Shown: positions 6,889-15,343, counted from the first letter of the stretch. The stretch: 17,710 bases of DNA from JBHJOF01 sp050330055 (GCA_050330055.1 JBHJOF010000363.1:1-17710); one strand, 5' to 3'. Made by a program: numbers and translations. Notes: generated by a model not told the origin, from the sequence alone.

Positions 6889-8208
6889 CTACTGCGCCGC
6901 CAGGACGGCACGCACCTTGGTGAAGAGCTCGTCGAGGTGCGTGTCCTGGCAGATCAGCGGCGGCGAGACCAGCATGCAGTCGCCGGTCAGCTTGACCATG
7001 ACGCCGGCGTCGTAGAGCGCGCGCATCACGGCGTAGCCGCGCTTACCGGGCGCCTCGGCCGGCGCCAGGTCGGCGGCGCCCAGGAGGCCGTAGCCGCGGA
7101 TGTCGGTCACCACCGGCAGGTCCTTCAGGCCGTAGAGCGCCTCGAGGAACTTCGGCGCCATCCTGGCGGCGTTCTCGACCAGGCCCTCGCGCTCGAAGAT
7201 GTCGCGCGTGGCGAGACCAGCCGCCGAGGCGACCGGGCAGCCGGAATAGGTGTAGCCGTGGAACAGCTCGATCGAGGCCTCGGGCGCCGCCTCGGTGATG
7301 GTGTCGTAGATGCGCGTGCTGCAGGCGACCGCACCCATCGGCACCACGCCGTTGGTCAGCGCCTTGGCCATGGTGATCATGTCCGGCACCACGCCGAAGG
7401 AATCGGCGACGAACTGCATGCCGGTCCGCCCGAAGCCGCAGATCACCTCGTCGAAGATGAGGAGGATGTGATGCCTGTCGCAGATCTCGCGCAGTCGATT
7501 GAGATAGCCCTTGGGCGGCACCAGGCAGCCGATCGAGCCGGCGATCGGCTCGACGATGCAGGCGGCGATCGAATCGGCGCCGTGCAGGTCGACGAAGCGC
7601 TGCAGATCGTCGGCCAGCTCAGCCCCGGTCTCCGGCTGGCCGACGGTGAAGCGGTGCTCCTCCATCCAGGTGTGGCGCAGGTGGACGACGCCGGGCAGGC
7701 CGAGGCCAAAGGCCTTCTTGTTGTTGACCATGCCGGCCACCGACAGGCCGCCGAAGTTGACGCCGTGATAGGATTTCTCGCGGCCGGCCAGGCGCATGCG
7801 CTGTCCCTCACCCCGCGCCTTGTGGTAGGCGAGCGCGATCTTGAGCGCGGTGTCGACCGATTCCGAGCCGGAGTTGGTGTAGAAGATGTAGTTCAGGTCG
7901 CCCGGCGTGATCGCCGCCAGGCGGCGCGACAGCTCGAAGGACAGCGGGTGGCCGTACTGGAAGGGCGGCGCGTAGTCGATCTCCAGCAGCGCCTTGTTGA
8001 CCGCCTCGGCGATCTCGCGCCGGCCGTGCCCGGCGGCGACGCAGAACAGGCCTGAGGAGCCGTCCAGCACCTTCTCGCCCCGGTCGGTGGTGTAGTACAT
8101 GCCATGGGCGCCGCTGATGATGCGCGGCTGCGCCTTGAAGTCCCGGTTCGAGGTGAACGGCATCCAATGCTGTTCGAGCGAGTTCGAGGCCGTCGTGACG
8201 ACGTTCAT
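6889..8208 (-). CDS. Omega-amino acid (beta-alanine type):pyruvate aminotransferase, class III
   Basis: A 439-aa fold-type I PLP enzyme of the class III aminotransferases. Visible features are the N-terminal LEQHWMPFTSNRDFKAQPRI, TNSGSES (phosphate binding) at 111-117, IFDEVICGFGRTG with D253, the Schiff-base lysine K282 in TMAKALTNG, and IELFHGYTYSGCPVA. This combination is typical of beta-alanine (omega-amino acid):pyruvate transaminases, which convert beta-alanine and pyruvate to malonate semialdehyde and alanine. Many relatives accept other primary amines. The ATG at 8206-8208 is preferred over upstream in-frame starts, because the family N-terminus begins just after it and AAGGAAG lies upstream at normal spacing. 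It diverges from the NSS symporter across a 343-bp gap. A taurine- or GABA-specific role cannot be excluded. Confidence 0.85.
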   Translation of the reverse strand: MNVVTTASNSLEQHWMPFTSNRDFKAQPRIISGAHGMYYTTDRGEKVLDGSSGLFCVAAGHGRREIAEAVNKALLEIDYAPPFQYGHPLSFELSRRLAAITPGDLNYIFYTNSGSESVDTALKIALAYHKARGEGQRMRLAGREKSYHGVNFGGLSVAGMVNNKKAFGLGLPGVVHLRHTWMEEHRFTVGQPETGAELADDLQRFVDLHGADSIAACIVEPIAGSIGCLVPPKGYLNRLREICDRHHILLIFDEVICGFGRTGMQFVADSFGVVPDMITMAKALTNGVVPMGAVACSTRIYDTITEAAPEASIELFHGYTYSGCPVASAAGLATRDIFEREGLVENAARMAPKFLEALYGLKDLPVVTDIRGYGLLGAADLAPAEAPGKRGYAVMRALYDAGVMVKLTGDCMLVSPPLICQDTHLDELFTKVRAVLAAQ

Positions 8209-8551
8209 GATGCTGCTTCCTTTCCCTGCCGATACGCTCGGCGAGCCTTGTTCCGCCGGCCTGGCCGGCCGGTCTTTCGCGCCCGCTCGCGGGCTCTTGC
8301 CAGAAGCCGCCAATCTAGCCGCGCCGCCCAGGGCCGGCTAGGCCCAATCGGCCGCATTCGGTGAGGCCAGGGAGGGCAAATCTGGCGGATTTCCACCCTT
8401 TCTGGAACGTCATGGGCCTTATTCCAAGGCTCGCAGCGCGCGGGGAACTCTGATAAGTCTCGGTGCGCTCAGGTTACCGCGCGGTGCCGCCACGTCGCAC
8501 CGCCCGGACGAGGTCCAGGATAGTTCGTCGAGTTTGCAAGGACGCGGGTCG
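8209..8551. promoter_or_regulatory. Divergent intergenic region between aminotransferase and symporter
   Basis: This 343-bp gap holds no supported gene and should carry both promoters. Seen in it: a perfect GC hairpin GCCCGCTCGCGGGC at 8281-8294, which would lie in the aminotransferase leader; an inverted repeat TGGAA-N14-TTCCA at 8403-8426; and GGAAC-N17-CGCT at 8444-8469, which weakly resembles the alphaproteobacterial general-stress (EcfG) promoter pattern toward the symporter. None is strong enough for a firm call. Confidence 0.35.
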
Positions 8552-9892
8552 ATGGCAGGCAAACGCGAGCAATGGGCAAGCGGCGGAGGCTTCGTGCTGG
8601 CGACGATCGGTGCCGCCGTCGGTCTCGGCAACATCTGGCGATTCTCCTACATCGCCGGCGAGAATGGCGGCGGCGCCTTTCTCCTGATCTACCTCGTCAA
8701 CATCATCCTGGTAGGCGCGCCGATTGTCATTGCCGAGCTCGCGATCGGGCGGCGCGCGGCAGGCGACGCGGTAGCCGCATTCGAGCTGGCGTCGCCGGGC
8801 TCCCGGTGGCGCCACGCCGGCTGGGTCGGTGTCCTCGGCAGCTTCCTGATCCTGAGCTACTACTCGGTGATCGCCGGCTGGGCGCTCAAGTATCTCGTCG
8901 GCGCACTGACCGGTGCCCTGTGGCGCGCCGCCACGGAAGGATACGGGAGCTATTTCACTCAGTTCATCGGCAATGCCGGCGAGCCTCTCGCCTGGCAGAT
9001 GGCGATGCTGGGGGCAACCATGCTCATCGTTGCCGGCGGCGTGCAGCGCGGCATCGAAACGGTCAATCGCATGCTGATGCCGCTGTTGGCGCTCTCCGTG
9101 CTCGTCCTTGCAGCCTATGCCGCAACCCTGCCCGGCGCCGGTGCGGGCTGGCGGTTCCTGCTCGTGCCCGACTGGTCGGCCATGGCGCGTGGCGACGTTT
9201 ATGTCGCCGCGCTCGGCCAGGCATTCTTCTCGCTCGGCATCGGCATGGCCGTGTTCATTACCTATGCCAGCTACATGAGGCGCGAGACCAGGATTCCGCG
9301 CTCTGCGGTGGCGATCATTGCCGGGGATTCGCTGTTCGCGATCGTCGCCGGCCTGGCGATCTTTCCCGCCGTGTTCGCCTTCGGTATGGACCCCCAAGCC
9401 GGCCCGCAACTCGCATTCATCACCCTGCCTCAGATTTTCCTCAGCATGCCCGGCGGCAAGATCGTCGGCCTCCTGTTCTTCGCGCTTCTGGTTGTCGCGG
9501 CGATGACCTCGATGGTGGCGCTGCTCGAAGTGCCGGTAGCGACGGTGATCCATCGTACGCCCCTGCGACGCTGGGGCGCCGTCACCGTCGTCGGGACCGG
9601 CACGTTCCTTGTCGGCATTCCCTCGGCCTTGAGCTTCGGACTGCTTGCCGGCGTCCAGGTCTCCGGGCAGGGACTGCTCGACTTCATCGACCAGTCGGTC
9701 TCGAACTACGTGCTTCCCTTGGCGGGATTGCTGGTCTGCCTCTTCGTCGGCTGGCGATGGAGACGCCAGGATGCGCTTTCCGCCGCCGATCTCGAGGGCA
9801 GTGCAATCCAGGCGGTCTGGCTGTGGTTGCTGCGGCTGGTCGCACCGGCGACGATCCTACTGATCCTGCTCGATTCAACCGGGGTGCTTTGA
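8552..9892 (+). CDS. Neurotransmitter:sodium symporter (NSS/SNF) family amino acid transporter
   Basis: A 446-aa membrane protein. Helix 1 carries the NSS signature GAAVGLGNIWRFSYIAGENGGGAFLL split around the substrate and sodium sites (GENGGGAF). About eleven helices can be traced, the count found in bacterial members such as MhsT and Tyt1, ending with AIQAVWLWLLRLVAPATILL. Bacterial NSS proteins import amino acids with sodium. ATG 8552 is chosen because AAGGA lies 9 nt upstream and the family N-terminus MAGKREQW starts here; a TTG 18 bp earlier is less likely. It diverges from the aminotransferase, which suggests but does not prove that it imports that enzyme's amino substrate. The Na/Pi-type gene follows after 49 bp on the same strand. 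Confidence 0.92.
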   Translation: MAGKREQWASGGGFVLATIGAAVGLGNIWRFSYIAGENGGGAFLLIYLVNIILVGAPIVIAELAIGRRAAGDAVAAFELASPGSRWRHAGWVGVLGSFLILSYYSVIAGWALKYLVGALTGALWRAATEGYGSYFTQFIGNAGEPLAWQMAMLGATMLIVAGGVQRGIETVNRMLMPLLALSVLVLAAYAATLPGAGAGWRFLLVPDWSAMARGDVYVAALGQAFFSLGIGMAVFITYASYMRRETRIPRSAVAIIAGDSLFAIVAGLAIFPAVFAFGMDPQAGPQLAFITLPQIFLSMPGGKIVGLLFFALLVVAAMTSMVALLEVPVATVIHRTPLRRWGAVTVVGTGTFLVGIPSALSFGLLAGVQVSGQGLLDFIDQSVSNYVLPLAGLLVCLFVGWRWRRQDALSAADLEGSAIQAVWLWLLRLVAPATILLILLDSTGVL

Positions 9893-9941
9893 CTTTGACG
9901 AAACCTTCGCTCCAGGGGCACAGGGCGCTTCGAATCGGCCC

Positions 9942-11600
9942 ATGACCCTACTCCTCGTCGGCGGCGCCCTCGGGGGCATCGGCTTGTTCCTCCTCGGCAT
10001 GCGGCTGATGACGGAGGGGCTGAAGGTGACCGCCGGCGCGATGCTGCGGGAGCTTTTGGCGCGCTGGACCCGCACCCGCTTTCGTGGCCTGGCAACCGGG
10101 ATGCTGATCACCGGGATCGTCCAGTCTTCAGGCGCCGTCACGGTTGCGGCGATCGGCTTCGTCAACGCGGGCGTGCTGACCCTCGGCCAGGCCATGTGGG
10201 TGGTCTTCGGCAGCAATGTCGGAACCACCATGACGGGCTGGATCGTCTCGATCATCGGCTTCGACGTGAAGATCGAGGCGCTTGCCCTGCCCCTGCTTGG
10301 AATCGGCATGTTCCTCAGCTTGACCGGCAAGGCCAGCCGGCTTGGGGCGTTCGGCGAGGCGCTTGCCGGCTTCGGCGTGCTCTTCCTCGGCATCGCCACC
10401 CTGAAGTCGACCTTTGCCGGGCTCGGCGAAACCGTCGAGCTCGGGGATTTTGTTGGCGGCGGAATTGCCGACGTCGCCATCCTCGTGCTGGTCGGCTTCG
10501 CCCTGACCACGGCGGTTCAATCATCGAGCGCGGTTCTCGCGATCGCCCTGACCGCGGCGGGCGGCGGGATCCTGAGCCTCGAGGCCGGCGCGGCCCTGGT
10601 GATCGGCGCCAATCTCGGAAGCACGAGCACGGCCGTGTTCGCGGTCCTCGGGGCGACGCCCAATGCAAAGCGGGTTGCGGTCAGCCACGTCGCCTTCAAT
10701 GCGCTAACCGCGGCCGTGGCCCTGCTCCTCCTGCCCTTGTTGCTTCTGGCCGTTCAGGTAATGGAAAGGACCTTGGAGACAACCGCCGGGCCGACGACCA
10801 CGCTGGCCCTCTTTCATACGACGTTCAACATTCTCGGGGTGCTGATCATCTGGCCCCTGACCACACGCTTGGAGCGTTGGCTAAGCAAGCGCTTCGCGAC
10901 CGCCGAGGAGAACGAAGGCAAGCCGCGGTTTCTCGACAGCAACAGCCTCGAGGTTCCGGCCTTGGCGGTCAACTGCGTCCTGTTCGAGCTGCGGCGCGTC
11001 GCTGACATAGCCCTGGACGTCGCCCGATCGGCGTTCGTCGATCCCACGGTAACGAGCGAACGCCTGGCCCGGCGCAGCGAAACGATCCGCCAGCTGAACG
11101 AGGCAATCGTCGGATACATCCAGAGCCTCAACGCGGCCAAGAAGTCCATGACCATCGCAGAGGCGATGGCGCACCCCATTCGGGCTCTATGGCACTTCAC
11201 CGAGCTGGCCGAGCTCGGGCTGGCGGTGGTGACACGCCGCCCCCGGGTCGTGGCCTTGCCAGAGGCCTATCGCAGGCATATCGCAAGTTATGCAGCGCTT
11301 GTTGCCGGCGAGATCGATGCGGCGCGGCACGCTTTTGCCGATCCGACCCAGCCCGGGCCCCAGGAGGAGACGACCGAGCCGGCCTACCAGCAGACCAAGA
11401 CCCACATTCTGATGGCGGTGGCCAACGGTCAGATCGGCGCCAGTCAGGCTGAAGCCGTGCTGGAAAGCCTGAGTGAAATGAAGGCCGCCGTTCGGCTGCT
11501 CAACCGCGCGACCAAGAGGTTCGCGGCCCTGGCAGAGGTCGCACAGGCCGATGGCCCGGAAGCGGAAAGCGTAGCCTCCAACGACACGGAGCAAGACTAG
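9942..11600 (+). CDS. Na/Pi cotransporter (PNaS) family protein with PhoU-like C-terminal domain
   Basis: A 552-aa protein. The membrane part (about 1-320) contains the paired inverted motifs of the family: QSSGA at 61-65 followed by GSNVGTTMTGW, and QSSSA at 193-197 followed by GANLGSTSTAVFAVLG. The hydrophilic C-terminal part (about 330-540) is predicted helical and is placed like the PhoU-type domain of bacterial NptA/YjbB-like proteins. These proteins move phosphate, either importing it with sodium or exporting it. The ATG at 9942 has only a weak upstream ribosome site (CAGGG), and the 49-bp gap from the NSS gene suggests co-transcription. No other phosphate gene is nearby. Substrate and direction are uncertain. 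Confidence 0.88.
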   Translation: MTLLLVGGALGGIGLFLLGMRLMTEGLKVTAGAMLRELLARWTRTRFRGLATGMLITGIVQSSGAVTVAAIGFVNAGVLTLGQAMWVVFGSNVGTTMTGWIVSIIGFDVKIEALALPLLGIGMFLSLTGKASRLGAFGEALAGFGVLFLGIATLKSTFAGLGETVELGDFVGGGIADVAILVLVGFALTTAVQSSSAVLAIALTAAGGGILSLEAGAALVIGANLGSTSTAVFAVLGATPNAKRVAVSHVAFNALTAAVALLLLPLLLLAVQVMERTLETTAGPTTTLALFHTTFNILGVLIIWPLTTRLERWLSKRFATAEENEGKPRFLDSNSLEVPALAVNCVLFELRRVADIALDVARSAFVDPTVTSERLARRSETIRQLNEAIVGYIQSLNAAKKSMTIAEAMAHPIRALWHFTELAELGLAVVTRRPRVVALPEAYRRHIASYAALVAGEIDAARHAFADPTQPGPQEETTEPAYQQTKTHILMAVANGQIGASQAEAVLESLSEMKAAVRLLNRATKRFAALAEVAQADGPEAESVASNDTEQD

Positions 11601-11644
11601 GGACAAGAAAGCGCGGAGAAAGTGCAGCGCTTGCTCGATTGTCC
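11601..11644. terminator. Candidate bidirectional terminator hairpin
   Basis: Between the convergent Na/Pi-type and GMC genes, GGACAA (11601-11606) pairs with TTGTCC (11639-11644). Inside this, AAGCGC (11609-11614) pairs with GCGCTT (11627-11632). The stem is interrupted and no T run follows. The position, immediately after one stop and 5 bp before the other, supports a transcript-end role. Confidence 0.4.
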
Positions 11645-11649
11645 GAGTC

Positions 11650-13257
11650 CTACCCCTTCGCATCCGCCAGGATCATGTCGGCGGCCTTCTCGGCGATCAT
11701 GATGGTGGGGGCGTTGGTGTTGCCGGAGACCAGGGTCGGCATGATCGAGGCGTCCGCCACGCGCAGCCCCTCCAGGCCGTGCAGGCGCAGGCGGGCGTCG
11801 ACAACGGCGCTGCGGTCGGTCTTGGGGCCCATCTTGCAGGTGCCGACCGGGTGGTAGATCGTCGTGCCGCTGTCGCGGGCGTGCTGCAGTAGCTCTTCGT
11901 CGCTCCGCACCGCCGGGCCGGGATCGTATTCCTCGGCGATCACGGGTGCCATGGTGCGTGACTGCGCCAGCCGGCGCGACAGCTTCATGCCGGCCACCGT
12001 GGTCTCCTGATCCAGCCTGGTCGCCAGGTAGTTCGGGTGGATCGCCGGATAGTCGCGGCCGTGCGGCGACTTCAGCTCGATGCGGCCCTGGCTCTCGGGG
12101 CGGAGCTGACAGACCGAGGCGGTGAAGGCCGAGAAGCGGTGCAGCCCCTCGCCAGGGCTGTCGGCGCTGAGCGGCTGGATGTGAAACTGCACGTCAGGCG
12201 TCGCCAGCCCTGGCCGGCTGCGCGCGAAGATGCCGACCTGGCTCGCCCCCATGGTCATGGGCCCGCCGCGGCAAAGCGCGTACTGCACGCCCATCAACAG
12301 CTTGCGCCAGGGATTGTGCACCTCGTCGTTCAGGGTGATCGGCCGCTTGGTCTTATAGACGGCACGGATCTGCAGATGGTCGCGCAGGTTGCGCCCGACT
12401 CCGTCCAGCGCGTGCAGCACGGGGATGCCGAAACGCTGCAGCAGCGCCCCCTCGCCCACGCCGGAGAGCTGCAGCAGGTGCGGCGAGCCGATCGCGCCGG
12501 CCGCCAGGATCATTTCGCCACGGCAGCGCATGGTCTGCACCTGGCCGCCGATGCTGCAGCTCAGACCGACGGCAGCCCGCCCTTCGAATAGGATGCGATC
12601 AACCTGGGCATCCGTCACCACGCGCAGGTTCGGCCGCGCCTGGACCGGCCGCAGATAGGCCCGCGCCGTGCTCCAGCGCAGGCCGCGATGGGCGGTCAGC
12701 TGGTAGTAGCCGGCACCCTCCTGGCAGGGCCCGTTGAAGTCGTCGTTGCGCGGGATGCCGATTTCCTCGGCCGCCGCGATGATGGCGTCGCAGAGTGCAC
12801 GCCGCGTGCGCATGTCGGTGACCTTCAGGGGTCCGCCGCTGCCGTGGTAGGCATCGGCGCCGCGCTCCTGGTCCTCCGACTTGCGGAAGTAGGGCAGCAC
12901 GTCTGCGAACGACCAGCCCTCGTTGCCGAGCTGGCGCCAGTGATCGTAGTCCTCGGCCTGCCCGCGCACGTAGAGCAGGCCGTTCAGCGAGCTCGAGCCG
13001 CCCAGCACCTTGCCGCGCGGCCATTTGATGCCGCGCCCGTTCAGGCCGGGGTCGGGCTCGGTGACGAAGCACCAGTCGACCCGCGGGTTGTGCATGGTCT
13101 TGAAGTAGCCGACCGGGATGTGGATCCAGGGATAGCTGTCCCGCCCGCCGGCCTCGAGCAGCAGCACCCGGTTGCGCGGGTCCGCCGAGAGGCGGTTGGC
13201 GAGCACGCAGCCGGCCGAGCCGGCGCCCACGATCACGTAGTCGAATTCGCCCTCCAC
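11650..13257 (-). CDS. GMC-family FAD-dependent oxidoreductase (alcohol/choline dehydrogenase-like)
   Basis: A 535-aa flavoprotein. The N-terminal Rossmann motif is GAGSAG with LLLEAG closing the first FAD unit. Both GMC signatures are present: GKVLGGSSSLNGLLYVRGQ and GAIGSPHLLQLSGVG. The active-site pair is H469 in YHPVGTCKMG and an asparagine in SGNTNAPT (512-518). The enzyme would oxidise a primary alcohol to an aldehyde, with FAD as first acceptor. The start is a GTG (13255-13257) with AAGGAAGG upstream. It diverges from a TRAP transporter operon, so its substrate, or a product of it, is probably what TRAP imports. Generic annotation would read choline dehydrogenase, but the HPVGTC active-site segment is shared with many non-choline GMC enzymes and no betaine aldehyde dehydrogenase is present. 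Confidence 0.9.
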   Translation of the reverse strand: MEGEFDYVIVGAGSAGCVLANRLSADPRNRVLLLEAGGRDSYPWIHIPVGYFKTMHNPRVDWCFVTEPDPGLNGRGIKWPRGKVLGGSSSLNGLLYVRGQAEDYDHWRQLGNEGWSFADVLPYFRKSEDQERGADAYHGSGGPLKVTDMRTRRALCDAIIAAAEEIGIPRNDDFNGPCQEGAGYYQLTAHRGLRWSTARAYLRPVQARPNLRVVTDAQVDRILFEGRAAVGLSCSIGGQVQTMRCRGEMILAAGAIGSPHLLQLSGVGEGALLQRFGIPVLHALDGVGRNLRDHLQIRAVYKTKRPITLNDEVHNPWRKLLMGVQYALCRGGPMTMGASQVGIFARSRPGLATPDVQFHIQPLSADSPGEGLHRFSAFTASVCQLRPESQGRIELKSPHGRDYPAIHPNYLATRLDQETTVAGMKLSRRLAQSRTMAPVIAEEYDPGPAVRSDEELLQHARDSGTTIYHPVGTCKMGPKTDRSAVVDARLRLHGLEGLRVADASIMPTLVSGNTNAPTIMIAEKAADMILADAKG

Positions 13258-13310
13258 GGCCTGGCCTTCCTTCCGAGGGTCTGCAAACGCGCGCCCGGGC
13301 TCAATTCCAG

Positions 13311-13339
13311 TTGCGGCGCCTAGCGACCTGACGCATAAT
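13311..13339 (+). promoter_or_regulatory. Candidate promoter of the TRAP operon
   Basis: TTGCGG (13311-13316) and CATAAT (13334-13339) are separated by 17 nt; the second hexamer matches five of six consensus -10 bases. It lies in an AT-rich island within GC-rich DNA, about 80 bp before the substrate-binding-protein start. The 13333-13365 palindrome overlaps the -10 and the expected start point. Confidence 0.5.
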
Positions 13340-13365
13340 ATGAGACGAAAAATCTCAAAATATGC
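13333..13365. promoter_or_regulatory. AT-rich palindrome, candidate IclR operator
   Basis: GCATAATATGAGA (13333-13345) and TCTCAAAATATGC (13353-13365) are inverted repeats with 11 of 13 pairs matched. They flank a 7-nt spacer, with an exact inner core TGAGA-N7-TCTCA. The site covers the -10 hexamer and probable start of the TRAP promoter and lies between divergent GMC and TRAP genes. A repressor bound here would block TRAP transcription. IclR regulators bind short palindromes of this size, and an IclR gene ends the operon, so that pairing is the leading inference. Confidence 0.5.
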
Positions 13366-13417
13366 AATAAGAATGCTCCAGCGAAATCGTCAGCTGGCAC
13401 CATGGGAGGAAGAAAAA

Positions 13418-14650
13418 ATGCTGTCAGAAAAGCTCAACCAGGTTTCCCGGCGCGACGTGATGCGCCTGGCCAAGCAGTTCGGCTGGTCCTCGACCCTGCT
13501 GGCCGCCGGCGCCATCACCGGCGCGATCACCCTGCCCCGCCTCGCCGCCGCGGCGAACTCGGTCTATGACAAGCGTTTCGGCAAGGAGGCGGCGCACACC
13601 CTCAAGTTCGGCGCCGCCGGCTTCAACGAGCGCAACCTGCTGATCGAGCGGGCCGGCTGCCTGCAGTTCGTCAACGACCTGGAAGAGCGCACTGACGGCG
13701 CGATCCGCATCGAGTTCATCGGCAGCAACCAGATCTGCGGCCAGCTCGACTGCGTGAAGAAGACCCAGCAGGGCATCGTCGACATCTTCGCCGCCTCGAC
13801 CCAGAACTCGGCCGGCGGCGCGCCCTACCTCAACGTGCTCGACTATGCCTACATGTTCCCGACCCGCGCCTCGCAGTACTACTTCCTCTATCACCCGGCA
13901 AGCCAGCAGATCCTGCGCGATCCCCTGCGCACGCGGCACGGCCTGCATTTCCTTTTCACCCACGCGGAGCTGCGCGGCATCCAGCTCGGTCTCGGCTGGA
14001 AGGACAAGCCGACGGTCACCAGCGTCGAGCAGCTCGCCGGCACCAAGAACCGCGTCACCGGCACCCAGCTCGGCCGCATCGCCATGGAGCTGATGAACCT
14101 CAATCCGGTGCCGATCGCCTGGGAGGAGACTCTGGACGGCCTGAAGCAGGGCCTGATCGACGGCGCCGAGACCTGGGCCTCGGCCGTCGCCTACGCCAAC
14201 ATGTCGCCGGTCGTCTCCCAATCGGTCGACCTGCGCTTCTTCTGCGGCACCGAGCACACGGCGATGAACGCCTCGGTGTTCGACAAGCTCAGCGGCGAGC
14301 TGCAGGACGCGGTCATGGAGTCTGCCTACCTGACCCAGGTGCACGTCCAGGCCGCCCACGAGGCGGCGCTGGTCAACACGGTGGGCGCCTCCAACCCGCA
14401 GAAGCCGAACACGCTCTTCGTCCAGCATGGTGTGCGCGTGGCCGATATCTCCGACGAAGAGATCGCCAAGGCCGAGCACATGTGCTCGCCCGAGTTCAAC
14501 CCGGAGCCCTGGGCCCAGTGGCGCGAGCGGATCAACGGCTGGGCCGGAGGCATCGACACCTACAGCGAAATCTACAAGGTCGCGCGCGAGATCCCCAGGG
14601 ACACTCTGGCAGAGAACGTCGAGCCGCGGCGCTGGTGGCGGTCGGCCTGA
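13418..14650 (+). CDS. TRAP transporter substrate-binding protein (DctP family)
   Basis: A 410-aa periplasmic receptor. The N-terminus has a Tat-like signal: SRRDVMR with twin arginines at 11-12, a hydrophobic stretch about 22-45, and a likely cut after LPRLAAA. The mature part shows the DctP pattern: ERTDGAIRIEFIGSNQ, QQGIVDIFAAST, a middle segment GTKNRVTGTQLGRIAMEL that usually holds the carboxylate-binding arginine, and EETLDGLKQGLIDGAE. DctP proteins bind organic acids for the DctQM permease. At 410 aa it is longer than the common 330-aa receptors, with extra sequence at the C-terminus (about 350-410). The ATG at 13418 is preceded by GGGAGGA at 7-nt spacing; an in-frame ATG at 13340 lies inside the putative operator and is rejected. 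The ligand is unknown. Confidence 0.88.
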   Translation: MLSEKLNQVSRRDVMRLAKQFGWSSTLLAAGAITGAITLPRLAAAANSVYDKRFGKEAAHTLKFGAAGFNERNLLIERAGCLQFVNDLEERTDGAIRIEFIGSNQICGQLDCVKKTQQGIVDIFAASTQNSAGGAPYLNVLDYAYMFPTRASQYYFLYHPASQQILRDPLRTRHGLHFLFTHAELRGIQLGLGWKDKPTVTSVEQLAGTKNRVTGTQLGRIAMELMNLNPVPIAWEETLDGLKQGLIDGAETWASAVAYANMSPVVSQSVDLRFFCGTEHTAMNASVFDKLSGELQDAVMESAYLTQVHVQAAHEAALVNTVGASNPQKPNTLFVQHGVRVADISDEEIAKAEHMCSPEFNPEPWAQWRERINGWAGGIDTYSEIYKVAREIPRDTLAENVEPRRWWRSA

Positions 14651-14812
14651 CGGCATGGGATCGCGGCGCGGCTTCCGAGAGTCGTGCCGTCTCCTGCCAC
14701 GACAGGGTGCCGTTCCCGACAAAGGATAAGAGCTCGTATGCCGCTAGTGGCGTGCCATCCGCGCCAGACTGGCAGCGGAGTCCTGCGCCCATGACAGAGG
14801 AGAGTGCCCGCC
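14651..14812 (+). other. Spacer between dctP- and dctQ-like genes
   Basis: This 162-bp spacer is unusually long for an operon whose later junctions are 12 bp and a 1-bp overlap. It contains CGGCA...TGCCG (14651-14689 region) and TGCCA...TGGCA pairings near 14750-14774. No gene is supported. Stems here could lower permease expression relative to the binding protein, a ratio commonly needed in TRAP systems. That role is inference. Confidence 0.35.
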
Positions 14813-15331
14813 ATGCCGCTGCTGATGTGGGTCGACCGCAACATCGAGAAGATCGTGATCCTGATCTGCTACGTCACCATGGCGGGGATCATCTGCGTCG
14901 AGGTGGTGCGGCGCTTTGTGTTCAAGGAACAGGCGCCCTGGAGCACCACCGTGCCGATCTACCTGTTCCTCTGGGTGACCTGGATCGGCGCCGCCTACAA
15001 CACGCGTATCCGCACCCACCTCAGCTTCGACGAGCTGCGCGTCCGCCTGCCCTACGGCGCGCAGTTCGCCTGCCTCTGCCTCGACGCCTTTCTCTGGGTG
15101 CTGTTCGGCGCCATCGTCATGGTCTACTCGATCGAGCAGGTGCGGCTGTCCCATGACAACTTCGCCATCGTCCAGGGCACCGACAACGTCATGCAGTGGT
15201 GGTTCTACCTGGCCACGCCGATCGGCTGGAGCCTGCTGATCTTTCGCGCTCTGCAGAACCTCTGGGCGGACTGGCAGACCTTCAGGGTGCGCGAGCCCTT
15301 CAGGCTGCAAGTCTCGCTCCTCGGCGAGTAG
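14813..15331 (+). CDS. TRAP transporter small permease subunit (DctQ family)
   Basis: A 172-aa membrane protein with four predicted helices at about residues 11-31, 46-63, 84-106 and 130-148. Family features include CVEVVRRFVFKEQAPWS after helix 1 and LFLWVTWIGAAYNTRIRTHLSFD spanning helix 2 and the following loop. It pairs with the large permease to form the TRAP membrane unit. ATG 14813 is chosen because GAGGAG (14797-14802) sits 10 nt upstream; a GTG three codons earlier (14804) would place that site too close. The large permease gene begins 12 bp after its stop. Confidence 0.88.
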   Translation: MPLLMWVDRNIEKIVILICYVTMAGIICVEVVRRFVFKEQAPWSTTVPIYLFLWVTWIGAAYNTRIRTHLSFDELRVRLPYGAQFACLCLDAFLWVLFGAIVMVYSIEQVRLSHDNFAIVQGTDNVMQWWFYLATPIGWSLLIFRALQNLWADWQTFRVREPFRLQVSLLGE

Positions 15332-15343
15332 GGAGAGGCGCGC

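Noticed and set aside
6889..8208. Naming the aminotransferase taurine:pyruvate aminotransferase because of the nearby sulfite dehydrogenase
   Set aside because: The N-terminal and FHGYTYSG segments fit the beta-alanine:pyruvate group better, and no xsc gene is present.
11650..13257. Naming the GMC enzyme BetA (choline dehydrogenase)
   Set aside because: No betaine aldehyde dehydrogenase, BetI or choline transporter nearby, and the active-site segment is common to many GMC alcohol dehydrogenases.
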